DNA of 64,000 nt, from positions 4,853,112-4,917,111 of the forward strand of contig NZ_JAHTIK010000001.1 in the NCBI RefSeq assembly GCF_025655475.1. Reading direction: 5' to 3'. Positions 1 to 7,966 of this stretch are shown here, in pieces (position 1 is the first letter of the stretch; each line of letters opens with the position of its first letter). The notes beneath the pieces were generated by a model. That model had not been told where the DNA came from. It searched no databases and worked only from the letters and a program-made list of their open reading frames with translations. Source of the DNA: Kitasatospora sp. DSM 101779 (lineage in GTDB: Bacteria > Actinomycetota > Actinomycetes > Streptomycetales > Streptomycetaceae). The position numbers and the translations under genes are program-made.

Positions 1-446
1 TTGACCAGCGCCGAGGCCATCGGCCGGGCCAGCGCACCGTCGGTCGCGCGGTTGCCCGCGCCGATCACGATCGAGCCCGGCGGCAGCTCGTACGAGCCGA
101 TCCGGCGGTCCAGGATCAGTGAGTAGAAGGCCTTCTGCACGTCAGGCGAGGCCGCGTTGAGCTCGTCGAGGAACAGGCAGTACGGCTCGTCGCGGGCGAT
201 CGACTCCGGCGGGCAGAAGCGGGACCTGCCGTCCGCGGTCAGCTGCGGCACGCCGACCAGGTCCTCCGGCGCCAGCTGGGTGCCGATCAGGCTCACGCAC
301 TCCAGCCCCAGCGAGTCGGCGAACTCCCGCACCAGAGAGGACTTTCCGATACCGGGTGCACCCCACAGAAAGACCGGGCGGACGGTCGCCAGACCCAGCA
401 GCAACTCGGGCACCTGGGACGGCGAGACGGTGACGGCACCCTGCAC
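1..446 (-). CDS. MoxR-type AAA ATPase, N-terminal part (gene runs off the left edge)
   Basis: Reading leftward from a GTG at 446, the protein shows a Walker A motif GAPGIGKS (about residues 29-36), a Walker B motif CLFLDELN (about 90-97) and a sensor-1 segment IGAGN ending at Asn132. This layout fits the MoxR branch of AAA+ ATPases, which remodel partner proteins and often work with vWA-domain proteins. A GGAG lies four bases before the chosen GTG; an in-frame GTG at 458 lacks a good ribosome site. The C-terminus lies outside the window. It is divergent from the vWA/PP2C/kinase operon at 902, so a partnership is possible but only inferred. Confidence 0.85.
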   Translation of the reverse strand, partial: MQGAVTVSPSQVPELLLGLATVRPVFLWGAPGIGKSSLVREFADSLGLECVSLIGTQLAPEDLVGVPQLTADGRSRFCPPESIARDEPYCLFLDELNAASPDVQKAFYSLILDRRIGSYELPPGSIVIGAGNRATDGALARPMASALV

Positions 447-901
447 AGGACTCCTCACGACGGGTGTTGGGATTCCGGGCCAGTGTGCGCACCCGCCGCC
501 GCGCCGCGCACCCGGTTTTTCCGCGGCGCACCCGCTTTCGGCGCAACCGGGTTCGGCGCAGCCGGGCGGACGTCGACCCGGTCCCAGGCGGAGGCGGGCC
601 GGAGCGAGGTCGGCGAGCACCTCGCCTGCGCGGTCGGGCGCGACGGGCAGGAGTAGGCGGTGGTGCGGTTCGTCGAGGATTGACCGGGCCGTGTCAGGGC
701 CGGGTGTCGAACTGCATTGCAATTGTTCGGAGTTGGGCTTGCCGTCGGGTCGGCTGCGCTACGCTCGCGGCGCGAGGTGGGGGCGCCGAATCGACGAGCG
801 GTCCAGTGCGTGTCTCCCTGCCGCCATGACTCCTGCCGCAGCCGGCCCGGGCTCCGCCCCGGGCTGCGCGCACGACGGCAGCAGCGAGAGGGAACGGTGC
901 C
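447..901. other. Intergenic region between divergent genes
   Basis: About 455 bases separate the AAA ATPase from the operon starting at 902. I see no convincing gene. A possible rightward promoter is TTGCCG (739-744), 15-base spacer, TACGCT (760-765); the spacer is short. A small palindrome ATTGCAAT lies near 717-724. Promoters for both directions are expected here. Confidence 0.4.
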
Positions 902-2251
902 ATGGCCCCGCGCGGGCTCCTTGATCACGCCGCGATCGCGTCCGCATTGCGCGTGCTCGCCGGTGAGCCTCGACTCGCCAGCAGGAAGGCCGAGTTGGGC
1001 GAGCTTGCCGAGGCGCTGGACGGCCGTGGCGATCCCGCGCCGTGGGCCGAACTGGACCTGCTGCACTCCTTCGTCCGGCCGGAGAGCATCCTGCCCGACG
1101 GCCGCCGGGAGGCCAGGTTTTGGTCGCTGGTCGAGGTGGGCATCGGCGCGCTGGTGTTCGTGCCGCTGCTGGTGACCTGGTTCGGCCTGATGCGTGCCAC
1201 CAGCGCGTACCAGGCCCTGATCGGCAGCGACCCGCGGCAGGCGGGCCGGCCCTTCCTCCAGCTGTGGCAGACCGGCTTCGACGGGCGGCTCGGCTCCTGG
1301 GCCACGTTCGGGCACGTCGCAGGCGGCGCCAGCGCGGTCATCGGGCTGCTGCTGGTGCTCTCGGTGGTACACGGCCTCAAGCGCAGCGGCGCCGAACGGC
1401 GCGAGGCCGAGTCCGCCCGTGCGGCGGACGCGCTCCTCGGCGACCTCACCCCGCTGCTGACCCGGGCCCAGGTGGCCCTGTACGAGTACCGGCGGGCCTC
1501 GCCGCAGCGCTTCGCCGCCGAACTCACCGGCGCCGCACAGACCCTGGAGCGCCTCGGCGAGCAGGCGGTGCGGGCCCAGCAGGAGCTCGGCAGCGCCACG
1601 GACGCCGTGCGGGACGCCGTCGCCGCCGCCCGGGACCAGCTCGCGGACGTGGGAGCGTCGGTGTCCCCGCTACGGGCCGCGGTCGGCGGGGTGGAGCGGG
1701 CGGCCGGCCGGGTCGAGCAGGCGGTGGCCGCCGGGGCGGAGAAGCTGGCGGAGACCGTCCGCGACGGCGCCGCCGCCACCGACGCTCTGGTGGACCGCGG
1801 CGGCCGGCGGATGGCCGAGGCGGCCGATGCCGTCCGGGACTCCACCGACGCGGTGGGCGCGGAACTGGCCGGCGCCGGCGCCCGGGTCGAGGAGGCCGTC
1901 CGCGACCTGGCGGCGGCGCAGCGGGGGTTCGCCACCGGGGCCGAGATCGCCGCCGACGTGAGCGGGCGGGTGCTGGAACGCCTCGACGGCCTCGCCCGCC
2001 GCGTCGCCGACCTCCAGGAACAGGTCGTCCACGCGTCCACGGCGGCCCTCGCGGCAGCCCGGCATGCCGACGACACCGCCCGCCGGGCCGCCGAGCGGCT
2101 CCGGGAACAGCCGGCCGGACCTTCCGCGGCCCCGCCGTCCGCCGAGGCCGTCACCGCGGCCGGCGCCGGGGAGCACTCCGCCGCACCGGACGGCACGGGC
2201 ACCTCACTGCTCGACGTGGAACCGCTGACGCTCCGCAAGGCGGCCCGGTGA
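902..2251 (+). CDS. Two-TM membrane protein with long alanine-rich coiled coil (MotA/ZorA-like architecture)
   Basis: 449 residues, ATG preceded by GAGGG at suitable spacing. Hydrophobic segments lie at about residues 76-97 and 134-157. The remaining ~290 residues are Ala/Arg/Glu/Asp-rich and repetitive, as expected of a long cytoplasmic helix or coiled coil. The layout (short N-terminus, membrane core, long helical tail, next gene encoding a one-TM protein with an OmpA-like end) recalls ion-driven motor stators such as MotA or ZorA, but only two TM segments are visible rather than four, so the assignment is structural inference. Its stop overlaps the next start (GTGA at 2248-2251). It is the first gene of a five-gene operon. 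Confidence 0.7.
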   Translation: MAPRGLLDHAAIASALRVLAGEPRLASRKAELGELAEALDGRGDPAPWAELDLLHSFVRPESILPDGRREARFWSLVEVGIGALVFVPLLVTWFGLMRATSAYQALIGSDPRQAGRPFLQLWQTGFDGRLGSWATFGHVAGGASAVIGLLLVLSVVHGLKRSGAERREAESARAADALLGDLTPLLTRAQVALYEYRRASPQRFAAELTGAAQTLERLGEQAVRAQQELGSATDAVRDAVAAARDQLADVGASVSPLRAAVGGVERAAGRVEQAVAAGAEKLAETVRDGAAATDALVDRGGRRMAEAADAVRDSTDAVGAELAGAGARVEEAVRDLAAAQRGFATGAEIAADVSGRVLERLDGLARRVADLQEQVVHASTAALAAARHADDTARRAAERLREQPAGPSAAPPSAEAVTAAGAGEHSAAPDGTGTSLLDVEPLTLRKAAR

Positions 2252-2757
2252 CCCGCCGGCCCCGCCCCGGACGCGCCCGCACCGGCCTGGCCATGGCGGG
2301 CTGGCTGTTCGCCGACATGCTCCTGGTCCTGGCCCTGGTGGCGATGGGCGACCAGGGCGATCCGGTCGCCGCCGAGCGCGCCGTCCACCCGTCCCTCCCG
2401 GCGAGCCCGCGGCCGGGCGCGAGCACGGGCGGCCCGGCGAGCCCGTCCCCGACCGGCAACGGGCCGCGCGGTGTGGAGCACGACCCGGTGACCGTCCGGG
2501 TGTCCGGCGACGAGTCGGCGGCCACCGCCCAGATCCGGGAGGCCACCGAGGCGTACCGCGGCCGGCAGGCCGCCGTCGTCCTCACCTTCGGCAGCAATCG
2601 CGACCCCGGGCTCGGCCAGGCGTACGCGCACACCGTCAACGGACTGCTGCCGAAGGCCCGTCCGGAGATGTTCGCGGCGACCACCACCAGGGACTTCATC
2701 TCGCTGGAGGACAACCCCCGGCACGCGTCCCTGGAGATCTACTTCTACACCCGGTGA
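2248..2757 (+). CDS. One-TM protein with OmpA/MotB-like C-terminal region
   Basis: 169 residues starting at a GTG that overlaps the previous stop. One TM segment at about residues 13-33 follows a basic N-terminus, then a Pro/Ser/Gly-rich linker. The last ~60 residues run from VVLTFGSNRDPG to LEIYFYTR, which resembles the beta-alpha-beta pattern of OmpA/MotB peptidoglycan-binding domains in a shortened form. With its partner at 902 it looks like a MotA/MotB or ZorA/ZorB type membrane pair. Similarity to OmpA is weak by eye and should be treated as a hypothesis. Confidence 0.6.
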   Translation: MTRRPRPGRARTGLAMAGWLFADMLLVLALVAMGDQGDPVAAERAVHPSLPASPRPGASTGGPASPSPTGNGPRGVEHDPVTVRVSGDESAATAQIREATEAYRGRQAAVVLTFGSNRDPGLGQAYAHTVNGLLPKARPEMFAATTTRDFISLEDNPRHASLEIYFYTR

Positions 2758-2803
2758 GCCCTCCGGCTCCCGCCCCGTCCCTCGACCCTGGAGACACAGC
2801 GCA

Positions 2804-3460
2804 GTGCAGATCCTGCCCTTCTACCTGGTGTGCGACGAGTCCGGCTCGATGTCCGGCGACATCGACGTGCTCAACGAGGCTCTCCTCGCGCTGCACAACG
2901 AGATCAGCACCAACCCGACGATCTCCGACAAGACGCGCTTCGCGCTGATCGGCTTCTCCGACGACGCCGCAGAGCTGCAGCAGCTCGTCGACCTCGGAGA
3001 GGTGAGCCAGCTGCCGAAACTGGAGGCGGGCGGGTTCACCTCGTTCGGGAGCGCCTTCCGGGTGCTCCGCTCGGCGATCGAGCGGGACGTCCCGGCACTC
3101 AAGGCGGAGGGCCACGACGTCTACCGCCCGGTGGTGTTCTTCCTCTCCGACGGCGTCCCGACCGACGGCGGCTGGGAGGCCGCCCACGAGGCGCTGCTCG
3201 GCTCGGCGTACCGGCCGCACATCATCGCCTTCGGCATCGGGACGGCGGACCGGTCGGTGATCGGCCACGTCGCCACCTTCAAGGCCTTCATGCAGCAGGG
3301 AGACAACGTGAAGCCCGCCGAGGCGCTCAAGGAGTTCGCCGGGAGCCTCACCCGCTCGATCGTCCGCTCCGCGAGCGGCGGCCGGGCGGGCGAAGGCATG
3401 AGCCTGCAGGTCGACGACCACGTGCCCGGTTTCACCAGCGTCTCCCTCGACAAGCTGTGA
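2804..3460 (+). CDS. vWA-domain protein, TerY-like
   Basis: 218 residues, GTG start after TGGAGA. A single von Willebrand A domain fills most of the protein. The metal-ion-dependent adhesion site is intact: DESGS at residues 11-15, the threonine loop GGFTSFGSAF and FLSDGVPTDGG. TerY-type vWA proteins are cytoplasmic, metal-dependent scaffolds described with PP2C phosphatases and kinases in tellurium-resistance-type (Ter) stress systems. Its last four bases overlap the start of the PP2C gene (GTGA at 3457-3460), so the two are translationally coupled. This is the first member of a vWA/PP2C/kinase triad. Confidence 0.88.
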   Translation: MQILPFYLVCDESGSMSGDIDVLNEALLALHNEISTNPTISDKTRFALIGFSDDAAELQQLVDLGEVSQLPKLEAGGFTSFGSAFRVLRSAIERDVPALKAEGHDVYRPVVFFLSDGVPTDGGWEAAHEALLGSAYRPHIIAFGIGTADRSVIGHVATFKAFMQQGDNVKPAEALKEFAGSLTRSIVRSASGGRAGEGMSLQVDDHVPGFTSVSLDKL

Positions 3461-4758
3461 ACGGGGACGGGCAGTTGAACGAGGAGCACGGCGGGCGGGC
3501 CGATGCCGTCCACCTGGCCGAGCACGGCGCCGGCCCCGTGGGGGAGTGGCCGTTCGTGCAGCCGCGCGCGGTGCAGTGGACGGAGCAGTCGGAGCCGGCC
3601 CCGCCGTCCTGGCCGCACCGGGCCCCGCAGGCCCAGCCGGCCCAGCAGCCCCCGCAGTACGGCAACTACGGCGACTACGGCGACTACGTGGACTACACGG
3701 GCGGCTACCGCGCCGAACCCGCGGCGCCGCTCTGGGAACCGGCCGGGGCCCCGGCGGTGCCCGATGCCGGGTACGCGCCGCCGGCGCCCGGCCGACGGCA
3801 GTCGGCAGCGGTGGAGGAGACCGTGCCCATCGCCGTGCTGCCGCCGGACGCCGACCGCCCCGGGCGGCAACCCGCTCCCGGTCCTGCCGCGCACACGGGC
3901 GCCCGTCCGCCCGCTTACCCCGCGGAGCCGGGCGAACTGACCGAGGTGGGCTCGGACCTGTTCGCCGCCATGGTCCCGGACACCGTGGTCGACGGCGGTA
4001 CCGTCGGTGCCGCCGCCGTCCGGGCGGTCTCGGTCCGCGGGGACTCCCACCGCTACGCCAAGGAGTGCCGGCAGGACTCGGTGCTGCTCGTCCGGGTGGG
4101 CGGACTCGCCGTGCTGGCGGTCGCCGACGGCGTCGGCTCGGCCCGGTACTCGCACCGCGGCTCGGCCGGCGCGTGCCGGCTGCTCGTGAGTTGCCTGATC
4201 AGCCAGGCCGACCGGCTGACCGCGGCGCTGCTCGCCGGGGACCGCAACGCCTTCGCCAGCTGCGCCGGCGTCGTCATGGGCCGGGTGGCCGCACGGTTGC
4301 AGGAGGAAGCCGACAAGCAGGACCACGCCCCGGCCGACTACGCCACCACGCTCCGGGCACTGCTGGTGCCCACCGACCCGCAGCACCCCGTCCGCGGCTT
4401 CCTCGCCGTCGGCGACGGCGGCCTGTTCCGCCTGCGCGCCGGCCACTGGACCTCGCTGGAGCGGTCCGCCGACGAGGGCGCCGTGTTCGACACCGGCACC
4501 GACGCGCTCCCGGTGAACTTCGGGGCCCCGGTCGCCGAACTGATCACCGACGGCCTGCCCGGCGACCTCCTGGTGATGTGCACCGACGGCCTGTCCAACC
4601 CGCTCGTCAAGGAGCCGGACGTGGCGGAGTTCCTGGCCCGGCAGTGGGGCGCCGGTCAGGTGCCCGGACTCACCGACTTCCTCTGGCAGACCCAGATCAG
4701 GGCCCGCAGCTACGACGACGACCGCAGCGTGGTCTGCCTCTGGGAGGGCGCGCGGTGA
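3457..4758 (+). CDS. PP2C-family serine/threonine phosphatase with long disordered N-terminus
   Basis: 433 residues from a GTG overlapping the vWA stop. Residues ~1-165 are low complexity, rich in Pro, Gln and Tyr, with short GDYGDY-type repeats, and are probably disordered. The rest is a PP2C domain: RQDSVLLV, VADGVGSA, DYATTLRALL, VGDGGLF, VMCTDGLSN and YDDDRSV give the acidic residues that bind the Mn/Mg pair. It likely dephosphorylates Ser/Thr targets of the kinase encoded next; the two genes overlap by four bases (4755-4758). The tyrosine-rich tail may dock a partner; that is inference. Confidence 0.9.
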   Translation: MNGDGQLNEEHGGRADAVHLAEHGAGPVGEWPFVQPRAVQWTEQSEPAPPSWPHRAPQAQPAQQPPQYGNYGDYGDYVDYTGGYRAEPAAPLWEPAGAPAVPDAGYAPPAPGRRQSAAVEETVPIAVLPPDADRPGRQPAPGPAAHTGARPPAYPAEPGELTEVGSDLFAAMVPDTVVDGGTVGAAAVRAVSVRGDSHRYAKECRQDSVLLVRVGGLAVLAVADGVGSARYSHRGSAGACRLLVSCLISQADRLTAALLAGDRNAFASCAGVVMGRVAARLQEEADKQDHAPADYATTLRALLVPTDPQHPVRGFLAVGDGGLFRLRAGHWTSLERSADEGAVFDTGTDALPVNFGAPVAELITDGLPGDLLVMCTDGLSNPLVKEPDVAEFLARQWGAGQVPGLTDFLWQTQIRARSYDDDRSVVCLWEGAR

Positions 4759-5732
4759 GCGGGCCGGTCGCCACCGCCGTCGCCGACGGGCGGGACGTCG
4801 ACCTGGCGGACCTCGCCCTCGACGGCATCGTCGGCGCCGGCGGCCAGGGCCGGATCCACCGGCTCCGCGGCGGCTCCGACCTGCTGTACAAGGAGTACCT
4901 CGAACCGGCCCGGGTGCAGGCGGCCGCCCTGACCGAGCTGGTGCAGCTGCGCCGCGGCCTCGACGGGACGGCACGCGGGGCACTGGACGCCCGCTCCGCC
5001 TGGCCGCTCGCCCGGGTGCTGGCGGCCGGCCGGTGCACCGGCTTCCTGATGCGCACCGCCCCGGACAACATGCTCTGGGAGACCGGGGCGGGCAGCCGGA
5101 AGCCGACCGAACTGCAGTACCTGCTGCACCCCGAGCGGCCGGCGACCGCCGGCGTGGTGCGGCCGACACCCAAGCAGCGCCTCGTCCTCGTCCGGGCGGT
5201 CGTGGACCTGCTCGCCGGACTCCACCGCCACGGCCTGGTCGTCGGGGACCTCTCGCAGGCCAACGTCCTGTGGACGGTGGTGCCCGAGCCCGCGGTCTTC
5301 CTGATCGACTGCGACGGCATCCGGCGGTCCGGTGCGCGGCCGGTACTGGAACAGGCCGAGACCCCGGACTGGGGCGACCCGCTCTCGCCGTTCGGCAGCG
5401 ACGCCACGGTGGACAGCGACCGCTACAAGGCGGCGCTGGTCGTCGGCCGGGTGCTGGCGCAGCAGGCCTACCTCGCCCCGGGGGATCCGCTGGTGCCGCT
5501 GCCCGGCGTGCTGAACGACCGGCAGGACGCCGCCGTGCGCCGGCTCTGGGAACAGGCCGCCGGGCCCTTCGGTTCCCGCCCCGAGCTGCCCGCCTGGTCG
5601 GCGGCCCTGGACGCCCGGGACGTCATCCCGGTGCCGAGGCTGCGACCGCCGCCGCCCAGGCCCGTCGACACCTCGCTGTTCGACGACCGGCGCGCTCCCC
5701 GCGGCAGCGTCCGCCTCCCTCCCACGCCCTGA
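4755..5732 (+). CDS. Atypical protein kinase-like protein of the TerY-P triad
   Basis: 325 residues, GTG start overlapping the phosphatase stop. A glycine loop GAGGQG (27-32) and a lysine in LLYKEY (Lys46) match the N-lobe. The catalytic loop reads VVGDLSQANVLW (Asp165, Asn170), with Gly in place of the usual Arg before Asp, and the metal-binding motif is LIDCDG (Asp185/Asp187) rather than DFG. These substitutions are typical of the kinase partner of vWA/PP2C triads. The key Lys, Asp and Asn residues are kept, so activity is likely. The C-terminal ~50 residues are Pro/Arg-rich. Last gene of the operon. Confidence 0.85.
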   Translation: MSGPVATAVADGRDVDLADLALDGIVGAGGQGRIHRLRGGSDLLYKEYLEPARVQAAALTELVQLRRGLDGTARGALDARSAWPLARVLAAGRCTGFLMRTAPDNMLWETGAGSRKPTELQYLLHPERPATAGVVRPTPKQRLVLVRAVVDLLAGLHRHGLVVGDLSQANVLWTVVPEPAVFLIDCDGIRRSGARPVLEQAETPDWGDPLSPFGSDATVDSDRYKAALVVGRVLAQQAYLAPGDPLVPLPGVLNDRQDAAVRRLWEQAAGPFGSRPELPAWSAALDARDVIPVPRLRPPPPRPVDTSLFDDRRAPRGSVRLPPTP

Positions 5733-5782
5733 GGCGCACCCGGGGACCGCGCGCGGCACGGCCGGGCCGACCGCTAATCGGT

Positions 5783-5802
5783 GGCGGCCGGGCCCGGCCG
5801 CC
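5783..5802. terminator. GC-rich palindrome after the kinase operon
   Basis: GGCGGCCGGG is followed directly by its exact reverse complement. It lies between the kinase stop (5732) and the sirtuin start (5819) and may terminate the upstream operon. There is no U tract, so the call is tentative. Confidence 0.35.
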
Positions 5803-5805
5803 GCG

Positions 5806-5811
5806 TACCGT
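5806..5811 (+). promoter_or_regulatory. -10 like element close to the sirtuin start (possible leaderless transcript)
   Basis: TACCGT fits the actinobacterial TANNNT -10 pattern and ends seven bases before the ATG, where transcription would be expected to begin at or next to the start codon. No ribosome-binding site is visible. No clear -35 was seen. Confidence 0.35.
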
Positions 5812-5818
5812 CCCGGCC

Positions 5819-6562
5819 ATGAACGCCAAGCGGCCCCTGATCGCCGTCCTCACCGGCGCGGGCATCTCCACCGACTCCGGCATCCCCGACTACCGCGGCC
5901 CGCAGGGCCTGTGGCAGCGCGACCCGAAGGCGCAGGAGATGGTCACCATCGGCCCGTACCTCGCCGATCCGGACGTCCGCCGGCGTTCCTGGCAGATGCG
6001 GCGGGAGGTCGGCGCCGTCGGCGCCGAACCCAACGCCGGCCACCTCGCCCTCGTCGAACTGGAGCGCTCCGGGCTGCCGATGCGCGTCCTCACGCAGAAC
6101 GTCGACGGCCTGCACCGGCGTTCGGGCCTGCCGGAGCGCAAGGTGCTCGAACTCCACGGCACCGCGGACCAGGTGCAGTGCGTCCGCTGCCGGGTGCGCA
6201 CCCCGATGGCGGAGGCGCTCGCCCGGGTCGAGGCCAGCGAGCCGGACCCGGCCTGCCTCGCCTGCGGCGGCGTGCTCAAGCCCTGCACGGTGATGTTCGG
6301 CGAGATGCTCGACGAACGGGTGCTCGCCGACGCCGCGGCCATCGCGAAGGCCTGCGACCTGTTCCTCGCCGTCGGCACCCTGCTGCAGGTCCATCCGGCG
6401 GCCGGCCTGGCCCAGGTGGCGGTGGAGCACGGCGCCCGGCTGATCGTCGTCAACGCCGAACCCACGCCCTACGACGACGCCGCCGCCGAAGTGATCCGCG
6501 AACCCATCTCGCAGGCGCTCCCGCAGCTGGTCCGCCGAATCGTCGCCGACAGCCGGGCCTGA
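5819..6562 (+). CDS. NAD-dependent protein deacylase (sirtuin, Sir2 family)
   Basis: 247 residues. Sirtuin motifs are complete: GAGIS (13-17) with IPDYRG, TQNVDGLH (92-99), catalytic His113 in ELHG, two zinc-binding pairs (Cys121/Cys124 and Cys146/Cys149), GTLLQVHPAAG and VVNAEPTPYD. The enzyme removes acyl groups from lysines using NAD, releasing nicotinamide and O-acyl-ADP-ribose. It starts 86 bases after the kinase gene, with its own possible promoter, so it may not belong to that operon. Substrates cannot be read from the sequence; the class has both deacetylases and desuccinylases. Confidence 0.95.
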   Translation: MNAKRPLIAVLTGAGISTDSGIPDYRGPQGLWQRDPKAQEMVTIGPYLADPDVRRRSWQMRREVGAVGAEPNAGHLALVELERSGLPMRVLTQNVDGLHRRSGLPERKVLELHGTADQVQCVRCRVRTPMAEALARVEASEPDPACLACGGVLKPCTVMFGEMLDERVLADAAAIAKACDLFLAVGTLLQVHPAAGLAQVAVEHGARLIVVNAEPTPYDDAAAEVIREPISQALPQLVRRIVADSRA

Positions 6563-6572
6563 CCGGCGGCCG

Positions 6573-7783
6573 TCACAGCCAGGCGGTCAGCACGGGCGTG
6601 CCCCGGTCCGTCCCCGGCAGCACCGTGCGGCCGGTCTCCGGGCGGACCGGCGCCTGAACCGGGACCCCGGTGACCGCGACGGGACGGGCGCCCGGGGCGA
6701 GGTCCAACCGGTACAGCACCGCCTCGCCGAGCCCGGTGCCCAGGTAGGCGAGTGCCCGCCCGTCGAGGGAGAGGACGGCACCGGTCGGCCGCGGGCCGCC
6801 GGCGGACAGCAGTTGCTCCGTCCGTTCGTCGGCGGCGAAGTCCGCCGTGAACACCACCCGGAGGAGGTTGTCCTCGCAGGCGCAGAGCAGGGAACGCCCC
6901 TCCAGCCAGAGCCGGGGGTGCACCACGGCGCGTCCTCGGACCCGGGCAGGGCAGCCCCCCGGTCGCCCGCACCGGCCCGGACGGGCTCGACGTACCGGGG
7001 CCGGTACGGGGAGGCGGGCGCGTCCCGGCGCCAGAGCACGGCGCCGCCGTCGGCGAACCCGGCGGCGACCGCGCCGCCCGGTGCGACGACCACCTCGTCG
7101 GCCTTGGTCTCCAGCGGTCGGGCGAGCCAGATCCGGTCGCCGTCCAGCGCGAAGTCGGGGCCGGGTACGGCGCCCCGGTCGGTCGGCCGGCCGGGCGGGG
7201 CCGGCCGCCAGGTCGTGCGAGGCGGCCCCGCCGTCGGCGGTCGCGTACCAGAGCGCGGAGCCGCCGACGCCCGTCCGGCACGGTACCCGGCTCGGCGGGC
7301 GTGGCCCGGCCGTCCAGCACGGCGAACGCGGCCGCCGCCCGCCCGGAGCCGCCCGGCCCCGGCACCGTCCCCGCCAGCAGGGTGAAGTCCGCGTTGACCA
7401 CCTGCCGGTCCGCGGCGGCCGCGGTGCAGCGCGTCGGCCGGCACGGGCCCGGCACGGTCGCACCGCCGGGCAGCACGGCGGCCCGCTCGCCGGCCACCTT
7501 GCCGTCGGCCACCGCGACGGTCTCGACGGTCACCGGGTCCGCCTTGCCCTCGGCCGTGGTCGGCGATGCGACACCGCACCGGTCGCACCAGGCGACCACC
7601 AGCCGGCCCGGCGCGGCGATCGAACCGCCGACACCGGGCGCCACCGGCGCCGGTGCGCTGCTCGCGGCCGCCGGTGCCGCCCCGCCGTCCGGCCGCCACC
7701 AGGACGGCCGCCACCAGGACGGCCGCCACCAGGACGGCGACCGGCAGGACGGCGAGGCCGCGGCCTCGGAGTCGACCATGCAT
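6573..7783 (-). pseudogene. Frameshifted gene for a secreted or membrane-anchored protein
   Basis: Reading leftward from an ATG at 7783 (GGAGG upstream), the first ~30 residues form a signal or TM segment with VLVAA repeats. After that, protein-like sequence with normal GC bias continues only if the frame changes about four times: near 7690, 7280, 7190 and 6925. Pieces recognisable in different frames include LVVAWCDRCGVAS, GSALWYATADGG, PDFALDGDRIWLARP, WLEGRSLLCACEDN and ALAYLGTGLGEAVLYRLDL, the last resembling a beta-propeller blade. The final stop is at 6573-6575. Either a decayed gene or base-call errors in G/C runs. Function unknown. Confidence 0.65.
7691..7735. repeat. Three perfect tandem copies of a 15-base unit
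   Basis: The unit GGCCGCCACCAGGAC occurs at 7691-7705, 7706-7720 and 7721-7735, with a degenerate fourth copy up to 7750. On the minus strand it encodes VLVAA repeats in the signal/TM segment of the frameshifted gene. Being 15 bases long, copy changes would keep the frame. Confidence 0.9.
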
Positions 7784-7966
7784 CAAGTCCCCCTCCTCAC
7801 CTCCCTGGCCGCCCGACGGTCCCCACCCGGACGTGCCCGTTCCGTGGCCGGCGGCACGCTGCCAGTCCCGCCCGGCAGTCGGCCCGCCCTCCCCGCGACC
7901 GCGCCCCGGCCCCGGCCGGGCGACGGACGTAGCATGGGCCGTCCCCGAGGAAGAGGGAGTCGGACG

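Noticed and set aside
7691..7750. CRISPR-like repeat array
   Set aside because: Units are 15 bases and contiguous with no spacers; they encode a repeated peptide.
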